From Astropecten irregularis (lineage: Eukaryota > Echinodermata > Asteroidea > Paxillosida > Astropectinidae): a DNA stretch of 64,000 nucleotides. Both the position numbers and the translations under genes were made by a program. Under the pieces are notes generated by a model. It had not been told where the DNA came from. It ran no database searches and worked only from the letters and a program-made list of their open reading frames with translations. The number at the start of each line of letters is the position of its first letter. Positions within the stretch are counted from its first letter, which is position 1. Shown here one piece after another: positions 30,357 to 41,640 of the stretch. The stretch lies in NCBI GenBank assembly GCA_963971285.1, contig OZ020248.1, positions 6,634,001 through 6,698,000 of the forward strand. Reading direction: 5' to 3'.

Positions 30357-31117
30357 AGTACAGTATTTCGGATATATCAATGACGAGAAAAATCATCACC
30401 AATGTTGAATTCTGATAAAATGAAGTTATTGAGCACAAGTAGGCCCTACAGGTCTGTTGCCCAGTAAACAACCCAAACAAAAGAAATAAAGAAACAAACA
30501 AACAAACAAAACAACAACAAAAAAAGTGGAAGCATATGAACAGAAATATTAATTTCAATATCAGAATTATTTATTGAAAACCGATCAGCAATGGGCCTAT
30601 ATGAGGCCACCATCAATTTATTACCAGAAAATAACAATATTTCAATTATTATTAACACTATTTACAATAAATAATATACCCAACTCAAAATAACAAAGAT
30701 AATTTCCTGTCAAAATGAAATCAAAATCAATAGATATTACAAGTGGAATCAAAATAAAGACAGAGTGAAATACACATGTAGTGCAAAAGTTGTACTTTTT
30801 TTTCTTCACACACATTCTTATTTAATTATTGTTTACTTATTTGTTTATTTATTTATTTGTTCTTAAAGTGGCACGATATCATTGAGAAGTTATGATTTTA
30901 AATCAATGCACACTAAAACCTGAAGAAGTAATAATTTTGTACAATCCTTTAATTCTTTGCCAGTCTCGAGGATGAGGTGAATTTCAAAGATGCTAATAAT
31001 GCTAATGAGATAAATTTGGAATTCCCTTTTGCTAAATTCTTCAAAACTTTGGTTTTTCATCTAAGGATAATTTATAGGCACACAGTATACCAATAGGTTA
31101 ATACATCAACGCAACCA
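30357..31117. other. No gene recognised; A-rich and T-rich runs
   Basis: It contains an AAACAAACAAACAAAACAACAAC run near 30,490-30,525 and a TTTATTTATTTATTTGTTC run near 30,840. No coding exon or named repeat is visible. Confidence 0.5.
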
Positions 31118-31425
31118 GAAGTAGAGTTCATGAAGACCTACGATCAAATTCGAGTTATAGGGGGAGTATGCTATGTATGCCTGCAATGCATCATAAGTCC
31201 TACGATAGATAGTAAGTTGTGATGAGTTTGGTGAAATCGAGCCCTGATCACAACCGGTACTTCACCAGGGGTCGATTTCATGAAGCCCTACGATCGATCG
31301 TAACTCGAGATACGAAGGATGACCCATCGTCTCCTTCGACTTCTATATGGGGCTGCAATGCATCATAAGTCCTACGTATACAATTATAAGTTACTGTACA
31401 ATGAGTTTGGTGAAATCAACCTCTG
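31118..31425. mobile_element. Two adjacent CCTACGATCGATCGTAACT-family copies
   Basis: Copy one (about 31,118-31,243) is diverged at its left end. Copy two (31,268-31,425) runs from GGGGTCGATTTCATGAAGCC to GTTTGGTGAAATCAACCTC. Both share CTGCAATGCATCATAAGTCC. Confidence 0.75.
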
Positions 31426-32097
31426 ATTTTATAAATATTTTCAGGGGGGTAGTTTTACAGTATATAAACGAATTTGAAAAGTACCCCGCATACAGACAGC
31501 TCTAATGCAATGAAACTTTAATAGTAAATTGCCAGGATCAATAAGTTTGAAATAGTACATTTCCATGAGTACAAAAAAGTTCTTGAGTATGAATACAAGT
31601 ATAGTATGACCTTCATGTGTCAACAATTGGAAAAATTTAAAAGGTGTTTTCACTCAATCATCGCATAATATGTATTTTAAGAGGCACATATAACAGTACA
31701 GTATATAGTATATTGTATAATAAAGTCATTAAAAGTGTTTGCTCAATATTCAATGGTGCATTGTACCACCATAGATTTCCTCTAGTTCTTGATATCAACT
31801 TTTTAAAAGACCATTTTTTGTCGAGCTGGCTATCAAGATGTACAATGTTGTGAATTCTCATCTGGATTATATTTTTTTCCATGGCAGTGAATGGCATAAT
31901 ACTCTACTTAATATACAACTGCATTGTAGTCATTGCTTGTTCGGATAGATACATTCTATACATGTAGGTGATTTTTTTTAAAGGTCGTTTTGAAAATTTG
32001 GCTACACCTGTACAGTCTACAGAGATGTGCCCACATATAACTCCACAATTCAACTCCCCTCCAGAACGTACAAAAAACTGTCTTGGTAAAAATACAA
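31426..32097. other. No feature recognised
   Basis: AT-rich sequence with ATATAGTATATTG-type low complexity. No exon-like frame with family resemblance and no repeated family member was recognised. Confidence 0.5.
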
Positions 32098-32325
32098 AGC
32101 CCCTTTTCAAACTTCGACTCCAGCTCAGGCTCCGGCTCTATTTCGTGTATCCATATTAAAACAACAGGTATCATAATAGAGGCTTTTGTCTGCGGTTCGG
32201 AAGTAGATTCTCTGGTTTTAAAAGGAAAAACAGAGTTTCAGCTTCAATAAAAAACCACAACCTATATTTTCAGCATATGGATGACAGAGCTGGAGCTGGA
32301 GCCAGAGCCGAGGTTTGGAAAAGTG
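32098..32325. mobile_element. Inverted-repeat element, CCTTTTCCAAACC family
   Basis: The left end is CCCCTTTTCAAACTTCGACTCC and the right end GCCGAGGTTTGGAAAAG. Interior GAGGCTTTTGTCTGCGGTTC and TCAGCATATGGATGACAGAG are shared with the 2,668 copy. Confidence 0.7.
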
Positions 32326-32636
32326 TTCAAGCCAATCTTTGGAACAGAAACTAGATGGCTTTAATTGGAAATAACACCTTTGTTTTTTTATGAATTATAA
32401 ATATTTGATATATACAGGTGTGTAAACATAGTCTTGTATCACAAATGAGAAGGAATTCAAAATACTGTAGTACCTAGGTGTACAGCTCACGAATGGTATA
32501 TTATGTTCAATAACCCTTTGATATGCACTCCATTATCTATAATTGTATGCTTCTTCCCAACTATTCTGCTAAGCTGGGATGGTTTAAGTCTAGTCGGGTA
32601 GCTATGGTCCTAGGATACCTTACACATTGAAAGTCT

Positions 32637-32917
32637 GGGCCAATTTCATCAAGCTGCTTAAGCACCAAAAACATGCTTAAGCACCAAAAACATGCTAAAG
32701 CACCAAAAACATGCTTAAGCACCAAAACCCTTGGAAAATAAAATCAGTATGCCAGCCAAAACTCCTTCTAAATGTTATGCTCAGCAAACAATGCCCGAAT
32801 ACAAGTCAAAAGCAGTAAACGCCACATGAACATTTGGTTGCCAATTTTGCTTGATCAAGGAAGACTTTTCATGCTTAAGCAAATTTTGTGCTTAAGCAGC
32901 TCTATGAAATTGGACCC
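32637..32917. mobile_element. Inverted-repeat element, GGGCCAATTTCAT family, complete
   Basis: It begins GGGCCAATTTCATCAAGCTGC and ends CAGCTCTATGAAATTGGACCC. Near the left end the unit AAGCACCAAAAACATGCTT is repeated three to four times in tandem, an expansion not seen in the other copies. Confidence 0.8.
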
Positions 32918-33506
32918 TGGGCTTGAGGTTTACTGAGGATAACAGAGGAATATCAACCCCCAAAACAAAATTCCCTTCCATTTTGGAATTACAAAGTCAA
33001 GTGTTGATAACAAATTCAACATTCTATTTCCAATCAACCCAAGCTTGAAGTACACCAGGATTACTTAAATCTTACAATGCTCAATAAATAATTACACTTT
33101 TATTTATATCATTCCTTTTCCAACACCGTGAAATAAAAAAAGACCAACCGAATACCAAATCCAAACAATATTATCATTATACAACAAACATAATAATTAT
33201 TTTTATACCAACTTAACAATGAAAACAAAACAAAAACAAAACAACTCTTAATTAGTGTCATAAAAATCCATACTTCAACAAAATTCATTTTTGAACAAAA
33301 GAAAATATATCTGTCATGGAAATCGGTACTTCTGAGAACTTTTTCATAGAAAAAAAGAAAAGAATTGGTACAAAAACCTAAACTTGCACTAGTCAATCAA
33401 GACTATCCGGCTCACTGTGAGTGGGAATATTAATGCATAGGTCAGTCAGGCCGGGTATAAAGATGAGCAAGGACTGAATCCCGTTTAAACAATTTTCTCA
33501 ATAGAA
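32918..33506. other. No feature recognised
   Basis: AT-rich sequence, with a long run of A and AAC on the plus strand at about 33,120-33,260. No coding exon is visible. Confidence 0.5.
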
Positions 33507-33640
33507 GTAATAAACTGTTGCAAACTGCTCATCAGCCAAATAAATGAACTGAAATTTATCAAATGCTTGGAGTTAGGAGGGCCCGACACATTTTGATCCT
33601 AGCAGAATCTTTATCGAAGTCGTCCGGCCCTCCTAAATCT
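33507..33640. mobile_element. Inverted-repeat element, GCTTGGAGTTAGGAGGGCC family
   Basis: AATGCTTGGAGTTAGGAGGGC faces CGGCCCTCCTAAATCTAAAC. Flanking GCAAACTGCTCATCAGCCAAA also belongs to the family. Other copies lie at 34,955-35,120, 62,440-62,585 and 63,848-63,967. Confidence 0.65.
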
Positions 33641-34129
33641 AAACAATTTACAGTGTACACAAAATGCAAAACAGATTTGTTCTGGCAATTGGTTCCATAA
33701 AACATAATAATGTCCAACCTTTCTGCCAATTTCGATTAAAAAAGACAATCAACTGCTAGGAAATAGAAAAAGAATAGTACTTTTATTATCATCATTTTGC
33801 TTGACGACACATACTTTTCATCCAAGGCTTTTACATAATTATTCACAGATAATTGTACTGATTGTATACTGAGTAATGAGAAGTGAGTTCGTCTTTCACA
33901 TTTCAAAGTTTCATAAAATAACAGAAAAAGAGATTTTACTTTCTTAGGGATTGATCCCAAGTATGGAGTCATTTTTTGTTTGTACTGAATCTGCCAAAAT
34001 GTAGCACTTTTGGAGGACAAAACACACAACCAGCATCATGAAACATCTCCAAACTGCAGCAACCATGAATCAAATCTGAATAGATTTTGAACACTAATAT
34101 GAAAAGCAGCTTTTAATAATAACTGTCAG

Positions 34130-34365
34130 GGGCCTTTCTCAAAGCTTGGCTCCTGCTCAGGCTCCGGCTTCATTTCGTGAATCAATTCAACAATAACAAT
34201 TATGAAAATTGAGACTTTTGGCTGAGGTTCTGAAGTAGATTCTCTGGTTTGAAAAAGGAAAACAGAGCATCACCTTCAGTGAAAAACCACAGCCTATATT
34301 TTCAGCATATGAACAGAGACGAAGCCGAAGCCTGAGTCAGAGCCGAGGTTCGGTAAAGGGCCCAT
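34130..34365. mobile_element. Inverted-repeat element, CCTTTTCCAAACC family
   Basis: The left end is GGGGCCTTTCTCAAAGCTTG and the right end GCCGAGGTTCGGTAAAGGGCCC. It shares the AACAGAGCATCACCTTCAGT-type interior with the other copies. Confidence 0.65.
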
Positions 34366-34437
34366 GTGCATTTGAAATCCTGCAGCAATGCATGTTTGTT
34401 TGTTTGTCAGTTTTTTTTTTAAACACCCAAAAACAAA

Positions 34438-34468
34438 ACCCCCACCCCCCCCCCCCCCCCCCCCCCCA
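34438..34468. repeat. Poly-C run
   Basis: An almost uninterrupted run of about 25 C. Homopolymers of this length are prone to length polymorphism and assembly error. Confidence 0.9.
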
Positions 34469-34954
34469 TCGCCAACCCCTCCCCAGGTGTGGAATAAGGC
34501 AAACAGATTTGGGAGCTCAAGGTCAATGAAAGTAATTTTGGTATAAAATGGTAACGTGGGATACAATCTTCTGCCATGATATGTAGCAGGAACCTCAACC
34601 ACGGAACAAAGTTTGCCATAATTTGCGGTCAATTTTTGGGCACCGACTAAAAAATCCATCACTCCAGCTGGGTACGGACAGCAACATTGTCACCACAGAT
34701 TCCAAGGTCTGAACATTCTACTGGCCGCACATACGGCCGGACCAGCTGACCACAATGAAGAATATTCACTCAATTTCATGTCCATTACATGCATAAATTT
34801 ATCCAACATTGTAGACAATTGCATTTATGATTTTGATGGATAGCATAAGATTAAATGGGTTATTTATTAATTCCTTTTGGTTGAAATTAAACAAATGCAT
34901 CTCATTTGAGAATGGACTTTCTCAAACTCTCTTCAGACTTACAGTAGTACCGGT

Positions 34955-35120
34955 AATAATCTGCTGCAAACTGCTCATAAGCCAAAATAATGACCTGAAA
35001 TTTATAAAATGCTTGGAGTTAAGAGGGCCTGACGTTTCAATTCTTTAGGCATGACATTTTGATCCTTCAATGAAAATCCTGCTAGGATCCAAACATCAGG
35101 CCCTCTTAACTCCAAGCATC
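34955..35120. mobile_element. Inverted-repeat element, GCTTGGAGTTAGGAGGGCC family
   Basis: AATGCTTGGAGTTAAGAGGGC faces GCCCTCTTAACTCCAAGCAT, giving perfect inverted ends of about 20 bp around a GATCCT...AGGATC core. Confidence 0.75.
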
Positions 35121-36116
35121 TCTGAAGTCTTGTACATGACACATCAATGTCAATGCAAGCACTTATTGTAACCCGACTACTGGTAAATTTGACAGATCAA
35201 AGATCAACTGCCTCAGAGCAAACAGCTTTTTTAATATAAAAAAAACCCTACAACCTTTTACAGGAGTCATTACTGAATTCTAATAACGTGGACCGTTCAA
35301 TCATTCGGCGAGCAGCAAGAATGAGATTTATACTATCTTCCTGCAGTGGGTATATCCTAGCAACGCCGCGAAGACGGTAGTGTTCAGCACTCAGTCCAAA
35401 AGTGAATGTTTCTCTCCAGTGGGAGTTCATGTATGAAGCCATTAAACACTAGAATTTAATATTACTGTGCAACAGAGATAATGTTTAATGTCTGACAGAT
35501 TCAACAACAGTGAAAAGTCAGAATATTTTGTCATTTTTGTGTTAACCCACAAAGCAATGCGGTTTGCAGTACTGAATTTATTATGTTGTAACAAATGCTC
35601 TACAGGACAGTCCATTATAAAGTGAATGTCTGCTACTTGATCCTGAAAGATGACAATAAAACATTCACATTGACCATTTCTCTGTTTTGGAAACATGTAT
35701 CAAACCCTCCTAATATCAGGAGAAAACACTTATAGTATTAAATAGTGAGCTTCATAGAATGCAGAAATCTTTCCGCACGCTGCTAAGACTGTCTTGATGT
35801 GGGTTTTGTTTCTCCCAAGATATTTACGAAATATTCAATCCCTCTACTCTCTAAATCCCAGCTGTCATCAATTCCAGAGGCTGCCATAGACACCAGCCCC
35901 TTTCACTGATGCAAATATTCAATTCCTTCCTAAAGGACTCCAACAGCTTGGGTCTATTAGGAATGGTTAGGTGTGGGTTTTATTAGCATAAGTTCTTTGT
36001 ATGAGTCTGTCAGGATGTTTGCCTTTCGGTGACTAATTATGAAAGACGGATAATTAAGGGAAACTGACTGGAATAATTTTTAAGTTACTGAAAAATGGAC
36101 AAAGAAAAATTGACTC
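35121..36116. other. About 1 kb without a recognised gene
   Basis: Two short minus-strand open frames (about 35,248-35,442 and 35,442-35,696) have no recognisable family and no clear splice context. I see no repeats of the main families. Confidence 0.45.
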
Positions 36117-36387
36117 CAGGGGCCGATTTCACTACAAACGCTTTGCGATCATCGCTAAAGCACACATCCATTGCTAAACGGAAAATCAATTGCCGATTTG
36201 CGTAGCAATTTTCTGTTTAGCAATGGATTTGTGAAATCGGCTGCTGGGGTAAATTTCACCAAACTCATCGTAACTTGTTACCAATTGTAGGAGTTATGAT
36301 GCATTGCAGCCCTACGTAGAATACGATGGGCTATCCTTCGTAACCCGAATTATGATTGATATAGAGCTTCCTGAAATCGACCCCTGA
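36117..36387. mobile_element. Hairpin element (GCTTTGCGATCATCGCTAAAG) next to a CCTACGATCGATCG-family copy
   Basis: From 36,117 to 36,243, GGGGCCGATTTCACTACAAACG ... GCAATGGATTTGTGAAATCGGC folds on itself; it is related to the hairpin at 45,489-45,640. From 36,243 to 36,387 follows a reverse copy of the CCTACGATCGATCGTAACT family (AAATTTCACCAAACTCATCG ... GAAATCGACCCCTG). Confidence 0.7.
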
Positions 36388-36399
36388 AATTACCCAACA

Positions 36400-36590
36400 G
36401 TGCGCTACCAACTAAGATATCCAGCCCTATATTAGCAGTGTCTCAAATAGAATTTGGTAGGGCACTGGTACGGTTTTTCAAGGGTTGCAGGTTTGAGTCC
36501 CACTCTAGTCACCTTTCTCTTGTTTTACCTTTCAATGACTGCAAAATATTAATCCATTAAATCAGTCTCCCCTGTGTTTATTTGATAATC
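36400..36590. mobile_element. tRNA-like SINE remnants
   Basis: A reverse head (GCGCTACCAACTAAGATATC) is followed by a forward head end and tail (GGTTTGAGTCCCACTCTAGTC, then TTCAATGACTGCAAAATATT). Both are diverged. Confidence 0.6.
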
Positions 36591-37160
36591 ATAATGACTT
36601 TTGGTTTTTGATATTATACATATCCGAGACAACATCTTTAAAGTTTCCTGTAAGCTGATAGATTTGAGGTCCCGTCACGATCGGATACATGTGATTGAAT
36701 ACCCTCAAGGGTCTATTGCCCACAGCAATAGAAACATTATACCTAATAATCCCTTTAAACCCATCCATATCCAACTCCGCATTCATGAATAGACAAAATT
36801 AGAATTACAGATGTACATGAAAACAAGAAAAAAGAAAAAGGGGGAATGCGAATATTGCCCACTTGGCTATATTAAGTCCACCATTCAGGTGTGTATAGTA
36901 ACGAGCACATGTGGTACTTTAATTGGTTTTTACGGATTGAAACTCCGCTGACAGGATTATACTTAATTGAGAAGACACATCGGACGGAGTAAGGGCTTTT
37001 TCTTCATACAGGGGAACCAAGCATGCAGAAGGAATTAAATTGCTCCGCTTGCTTCCTTCCAATTAAAGATTTATTAACGAGTACGACCTAAAAAATAAGA
37101 TCCAATGTGTAAAGCAGCGTCTAGGGGATACAGTTGTCAGAATGCGAAGCCTTACTTTAC

Positions 37161-37276
37161 TTAGGGCCTGTTTGTTTATGACGAATCCTGCTGATCCGGA
37201 TCCCATTTTAGCGTACCCTGCATAGGAGGTGGATCCCAAAATTTGGGATCCGGTGCATTAAACAAACAGGCCCTTA
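37161..37276. mobile_element. PIF/Harbinger-like foldback element with TTA duplication
   Basis: The element 37,164-37,273 starts GGGCCTGTTTGTTTATGACG and ends TTAAACAAACAGGCCC. TTA lies immediately on both sides (37,161-37,163 and 37,274-37,276). The inner GATCCGGATCCCATTTTAGCG faces GGATCC...GGGATCCGG, so almost the whole 110 bp folds back. The GGGCCTGTTTG start and 3-bp TTA duplication fit PIF/Harbinger MITEs. Other copies lie at 39,013, 49,486, 62,149 and 63,289. Confidence 0.82.
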
Positions 37277-38845
37277 ATATTCATCCAACAAGATGGTGAA
37301 TTATTATTAAAGTATGATCATTTTTTAAACAGCAAATAAACCGCAAGGGAAACTGACTGAATTTTAAGTCATTGAAAAGTGAACAACGAAGAATTGACTG
37401 AAAATTGAAAATTTGTTCTTTTTCAAGTTTGACAGTTTGACAGTTTGACAGCGATGAACTTTTTGGCATTTATTTGCAGCTTATTAAAATTGGAAATGAT
37501 GATGTCTTTACCTGGATGCAGATAGGGATAATTAACTGATGACATATATGCTTAATGGAGCAGAAAGATGACAGTGAAGATGTATTATACAGTTTTATTT
37601 GTAACCACAGGTTTCCTTATTTTCATTTCATTTTTTGTTCTGACTGAAATGATCATCATTCTCCAGACAGCTATGATGACAGGAAAGCTGATGATGATGT
37701 CATAATCACACAGTCTGGCCGGCTGGTGTGTGGCTGACTGACCGTTATTGACCGGTCAATTTAATTTGCCAGACAGTCCATTTGTCTCTTCCCCCCTCAC
37801 ACTAAAATAATAGCAGACATCAAACAAGCAGTGTCTGTTAGGACACTTTACAAATGTCTGTCATTGTGACATGGGTTCCTAAGCTCTGCAAGGAACACGA
37901 TTAACATGCAGAACAAACACACCCAGACAACGACAAAAAAAAGAACAAGAAAATACGAACACCTGAACTAACTGTTTCTTTTGTTGTTCCTTGGCGTTAA
38001 TCCGGGTGAGATTAATGGATCAAAGTATGAGATGATCCAGTTTACTAAGGATTAACTGCAGCCAACTGCAAATACAACATGCTTTTTCTAACATAACAAA
38101 AAAAAACGCTGAGTCTGCGAGGGACTGCTCTATTTTTAAGATGAATTATTCCTCTCATGGTCACTGGTGGGTGGATTAATCATTCATTGATTAAAGACGT
38201 GCGTCCAATTTGCTGAGTTTTTCCGCGTCCTTGACATGATTTCCAATAAAAATGAAATTCATTCTGTGCAATTGCTATGAACATCTCCGCATCCCACACT
38301 TAACATGTATAAATGGGGAGCCATATTTTGGTTCACAACAACAAATTAAGGCAGTCGTCTTTGCGTTTTAAGTTAGAATTCAAAGAAGGAAAACCTAGAC
38401 TTGCCCCAAGCTGGAAAAAAAAAAGGCATTCTCATTAAAGTGCACACTTGACCCCTGTACATGCAGTTGCTATGGCGACCAAGGATACAGACTTCAAGCC
38501 ATATACTGTACTGTGCTTATGAAAACATGAGCGGGAAGATCTACATGACTAAAAGCTCTCTTAGAGCAGAAATCATTTTCGGAATTGAAATTTTTTGCGA
38601 AAGATGAGGAAGGAAAACATTGGAAAACTTTACTTTGTCAGGAAAGATAAAGAGGAAGGGGCGCAGTGGTAGAGGAAGGGTTCTCTGGATGTCAAGCTTG
38701 AAAATAAAAATGGCCGACAGGAGTTAGAACAAGGCATTACCAGCTGCGTCACAAATCTAATGCAGAAATGAGAATTTGCCATTTGCAAGTTAAATCTGAA
38801 TATTATCTGATACACAGGCTTCTTTCATTCATTGCATAACAACCC
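37277..38845. other. 1.6 kb of unique non-coding sequence, possible regulatory DNA
   Basis: Apart from a short SINE tail near 37,330-37,400, the stretch is free of the repeat families. Blocks such as GACCGTTATTGACCGGTCAA (about 37,740-37,760) and CATTCATTGATTAAAGACG look like unique regulatory sequence. No exon can be supported. Confidence 0.35.
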
Positions 38846-38996
38846 CAATAGCGCTGCGCACTTGCGCTAAAAATAGCACCGAACCTCAGACAAACATTGC
38901 AACGTGGCCATGCAAACGTGTGGTGAGTAGAAGCATGCGTGGAAGTATGTGTGCGCGTCGCGCGTGGTGTGACGTCATTAGTGCGGAACGCTATTG
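38846..38996 (+). mobile_element. CAATAGCG-ended inverted-repeat element, copy 1
   Basis: It starts CAATAGCGCTGCGCACTTGC and ends GCGGAACGCTATTG, with a TGTGACGTCATTAG near the right end. A second copy lies in the opposite orientation at 39,423-39,594. Confidence 0.75.
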
Positions 38997-39012
38997 AATT
39001 TCCTTAACTAAA

Positions 39013-39122
39013 GGGCCTGTTTGTTTAATGCACAGGATCCGATATTTTGGGACCCACCTCCTATGCAGGGTACGCTAAAATGGGATCCGGATCCGCAGGA
39101 TTCCTCATCAACAAACAGGCCC
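39013..39122. mobile_element. PIF/Harbinger-like foldback element
   Basis: It runs from GGGCCTGTTTGTTTAATGCA to CATCAACAAACAGGCCC, in the opposite orientation to the 37,164 copy internally. Flanks are AAA on both sides. It lies between the two inverted CAATAGCG elements. Confidence 0.8.
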
Positions 39123-39422
39123 AAAGACTGTTGCTATGTCACATGATTTGGGGTTCATAATGGATAAGAATGGCACAAAGGAACCAGTCCATTCCTGAGA
39201 TGGATATCACTATGCAAAAGCTTGCCCCGAATCACGTGCCAAAGCAACAATGTCTTTAGCCTGGATGGGAAGATCAAAATGATGTGTTTATATATGCATG
39301 CAATGCTACTATTGTATGACATGTTTGACTATGTCAAGAGATATAACACACAAAGAAAAAGACACCATTTAAGCCTTGAATTACTTTGCAATTTTGTATA
39401 GAAACTCAAATTTTGCATTTTT

Positions 39423-39594
39423 CAACAGCGTTCCGCAGTAATGACGTCACAAAATCCCCGGATGTCAGACAAACATTGTCTCACACATGTAGTGTACACC
39501 ATGCATGCACGCGCCCACGCACCACACATTTGCATGGTTGCAATGTTTGTCTGAGATCGGGTGCTATTTTTAGCGCAAGTGCAGAGCGCTATTG
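39423..39594 (-). mobile_element. CAATAGCG-ended inverted-repeat element, copy 2
   Basis: This is the reverse complement of the 38,846 family: CAACAGCGTTCCGCAGTAATGACGTCAC at the left and GCGCAAGTGCAGAGCGCTATTG at the right. It carries an internal direct repeat, AGACAAACATTGT. Confidence 0.75.
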
Positions 39595-40403
39595 ACTTTA
39601 AGATGGAAACCAGACACAATCAAGGTACAAGGACTTTTTCCCAATAGCTTTTAATGAGCTCCAGTCCAATATCCCATCACAAGAATAACCATGACAACGT
39701 AGCTGCATAATTATTTTCTCTGCTCTGTTCTATGTGATAAGTCATTAAAAGCTCCTAGCTTCAACCTCATACTTGGCCAAAAACAAATTGTAGAAGCACG
39801 GAGAACAAGCTTTTTGAAACTTAATCCACCTGGTAATTTCAACCAGGATATTTTCTGACTCTGCCTAAAATCCAAAACTGTGCAAACTGGACTTTGGCCA
39901 ACCATTACTTTATCTTGTGATCAGCACAAGAACTTGCAGTTCAACAACAATATCATGCTCAAAGAGCTCTTGTCAAATTCGTTCAATCTGCGGCACTCTT
40001 TATAACTAGACTACTTTATAACTAGACTAATCAGTCCCCTGAGCAGAGACTAAGTCCAGGGGGGTTGTCAGCCCAGTTGTATTACTTGTCTTGCATGGTT
40101 AACCTCATTACCAGCCTGTTCTCCATTCATGAAATAAGCCTGGCATAGTCTTATGCTAAAAATGCACGGCACAGATGTGGCTGGATTTTGTATCACAACA
40201 GTGTACGCATCTCGCATTCACTATTAACGCAAACAAACTCCTGCTGTGTGATGTCCTTGATGTCCCGTGAAAACAAAACCTGTATCGCCTGGATCGGATG
40301 GAGTTCTACGAAATGATACTGCCGTCATGTTTGGCAATGAGGCGGTCAATGTCCGAACTTCATAATTCCCCCCAAGTGTGAGCAGACATCAAACAGAAGG
40401 CCA
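39595..40403. other. No gene recognised
   Basis: Unique sequence. A short direct repeat, TAACTAGACTA, occurs twice near 40,002-40,030. No supported exon. Confidence 0.5.
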
Positions 40404-40818
40404 GGGGCCAATTTCATAAAACTGTTAAGCACAAAAATTTGCTATGCATGACATTTCTGTCTTGATAAAAACAGGGTTAACAACCAAATTTCCACGTGTT
40501 GTGTATCAATTGTGATTGTTCTTTGGCTGTTGTTCGCTGACCATGAATATCAAATGAAAATTTTCAATGGTGGTTTGTTTTATTGGGCAAGACATTTTTG
40601 TGCTTAGCAAATTCTTCTGCTTAACAGTTTTATGAAATTGGCCCCTGAAAGGTATCGAGCATTGGGTGATATAATGTGAAAAATAATCACGGTTATAGTC
40701 TAGAAATTCTTCTCTAACCGAATGTCTTGCTTACAGATTCCATGAAATAGATTTCACATGTAGCAGTGCCCGTAAGAACAAAAATAGGCCGTAACGGATT
40801 CCATGAACTTGGACCCAG
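40404..40818. mobile_element. GGGCCAATTTCAT-related element plus a GCCCAATTTCATGGAATC fragment
   Basis: The first element (40,404-40,645) starts GGGGCCAATTTCATAAAACTG and ends CAGTTTTATGAAATTGGCCCC: perfect inverted ends of about 20 bp. It is followed at about 40,705-40,818 by the right half of the 6,139-type element (AATTCTTCTCTAACCGAATG ... CGTAACGGATTCCATGAACT). Confidence 0.8.
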
Positions 40819-41389
40819 GTTGCCTGTATATGCAAACCCAGTCCTTGAATATCCAAAGCCAACATTGACCGATTTAAGCAAATTAATTTTTCATCCCGAC
40901 TATAATTATTTCCCATAGAAAGACTCAAAGAGAAAATGACAGAGACAGGCCAAATATGTAAATTTATGTGCATTTTAGTTCAAAAAAAGGTCAATTTAAA
41001 AACACAGCTGTCTGCATATTTAATACAGAAAAAACACATCTGTCTGTATCAATGAATGCTACATTGTATGTAACTTATGGTATTGCAGCAAAAAAAAAAA
41101 CCCTTTCATTTCCTTAGTTGCCAGATTTTAACCCAATTCTGTTCTAATTTGGTCTTGAATGTATAAATACTGGCACGTTTGGAACAGTCAGTTACTGTCA
41201 CAAATGATAGGACAGTTGCTCTGAATATCAGAGTACGTCTAGGGGGGCTTAATTTCACAAACGGGACAAAAAGTCGGACGACCAGACGAACTTGGCCCAA
41301 AACATTACATCGTAAGCTTGTGATTTATCACTTGCAGTTGCGGCGATCTATTTCTTTCTTGGATTTTAAGCAGATTAGTCTTTTTCTGC
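40819..41389. other. No gene recognised
   Basis: A poly-A run near 41,090 and otherwise unique AT-rich sequence. No supported exon. Confidence 0.5.
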
Positions 41390-41640
41390 CTGAAATGCTG
41401 TATTAATTTATCCAGAAAAGAGTAAAACCAATGACCAAAAACAATTTTGATCTTTTAAAATAAAAAATTAACAGTGAAAAGACTTAAGAAATGCTGTGGC
41501 TGTTTTTCACTGTTTTCTAAAAAAAAATGAGCATTATCACACTGGCATTTTCACAGATGACTGTACTGTATCTGTCTTGATATTTTTGCCCATATATCTG
41601 CATTTCTTTGACAAAGGAAAGTATGATAGTACCTTTATAA
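41390..41640. mobile_element. TTAA-family fragment
   Basis: It enters the family at CTGCCTGAAATGCTGTATTA and runs to the right end GGAAAGTATGATAGTACCTTTA. The left terminus is missing. Confidence 0.65.

Noticed and set aside
34294-34662. Gly-rich open frame
   Set aside because: It is created by translating the poly-C run and a MITE end.
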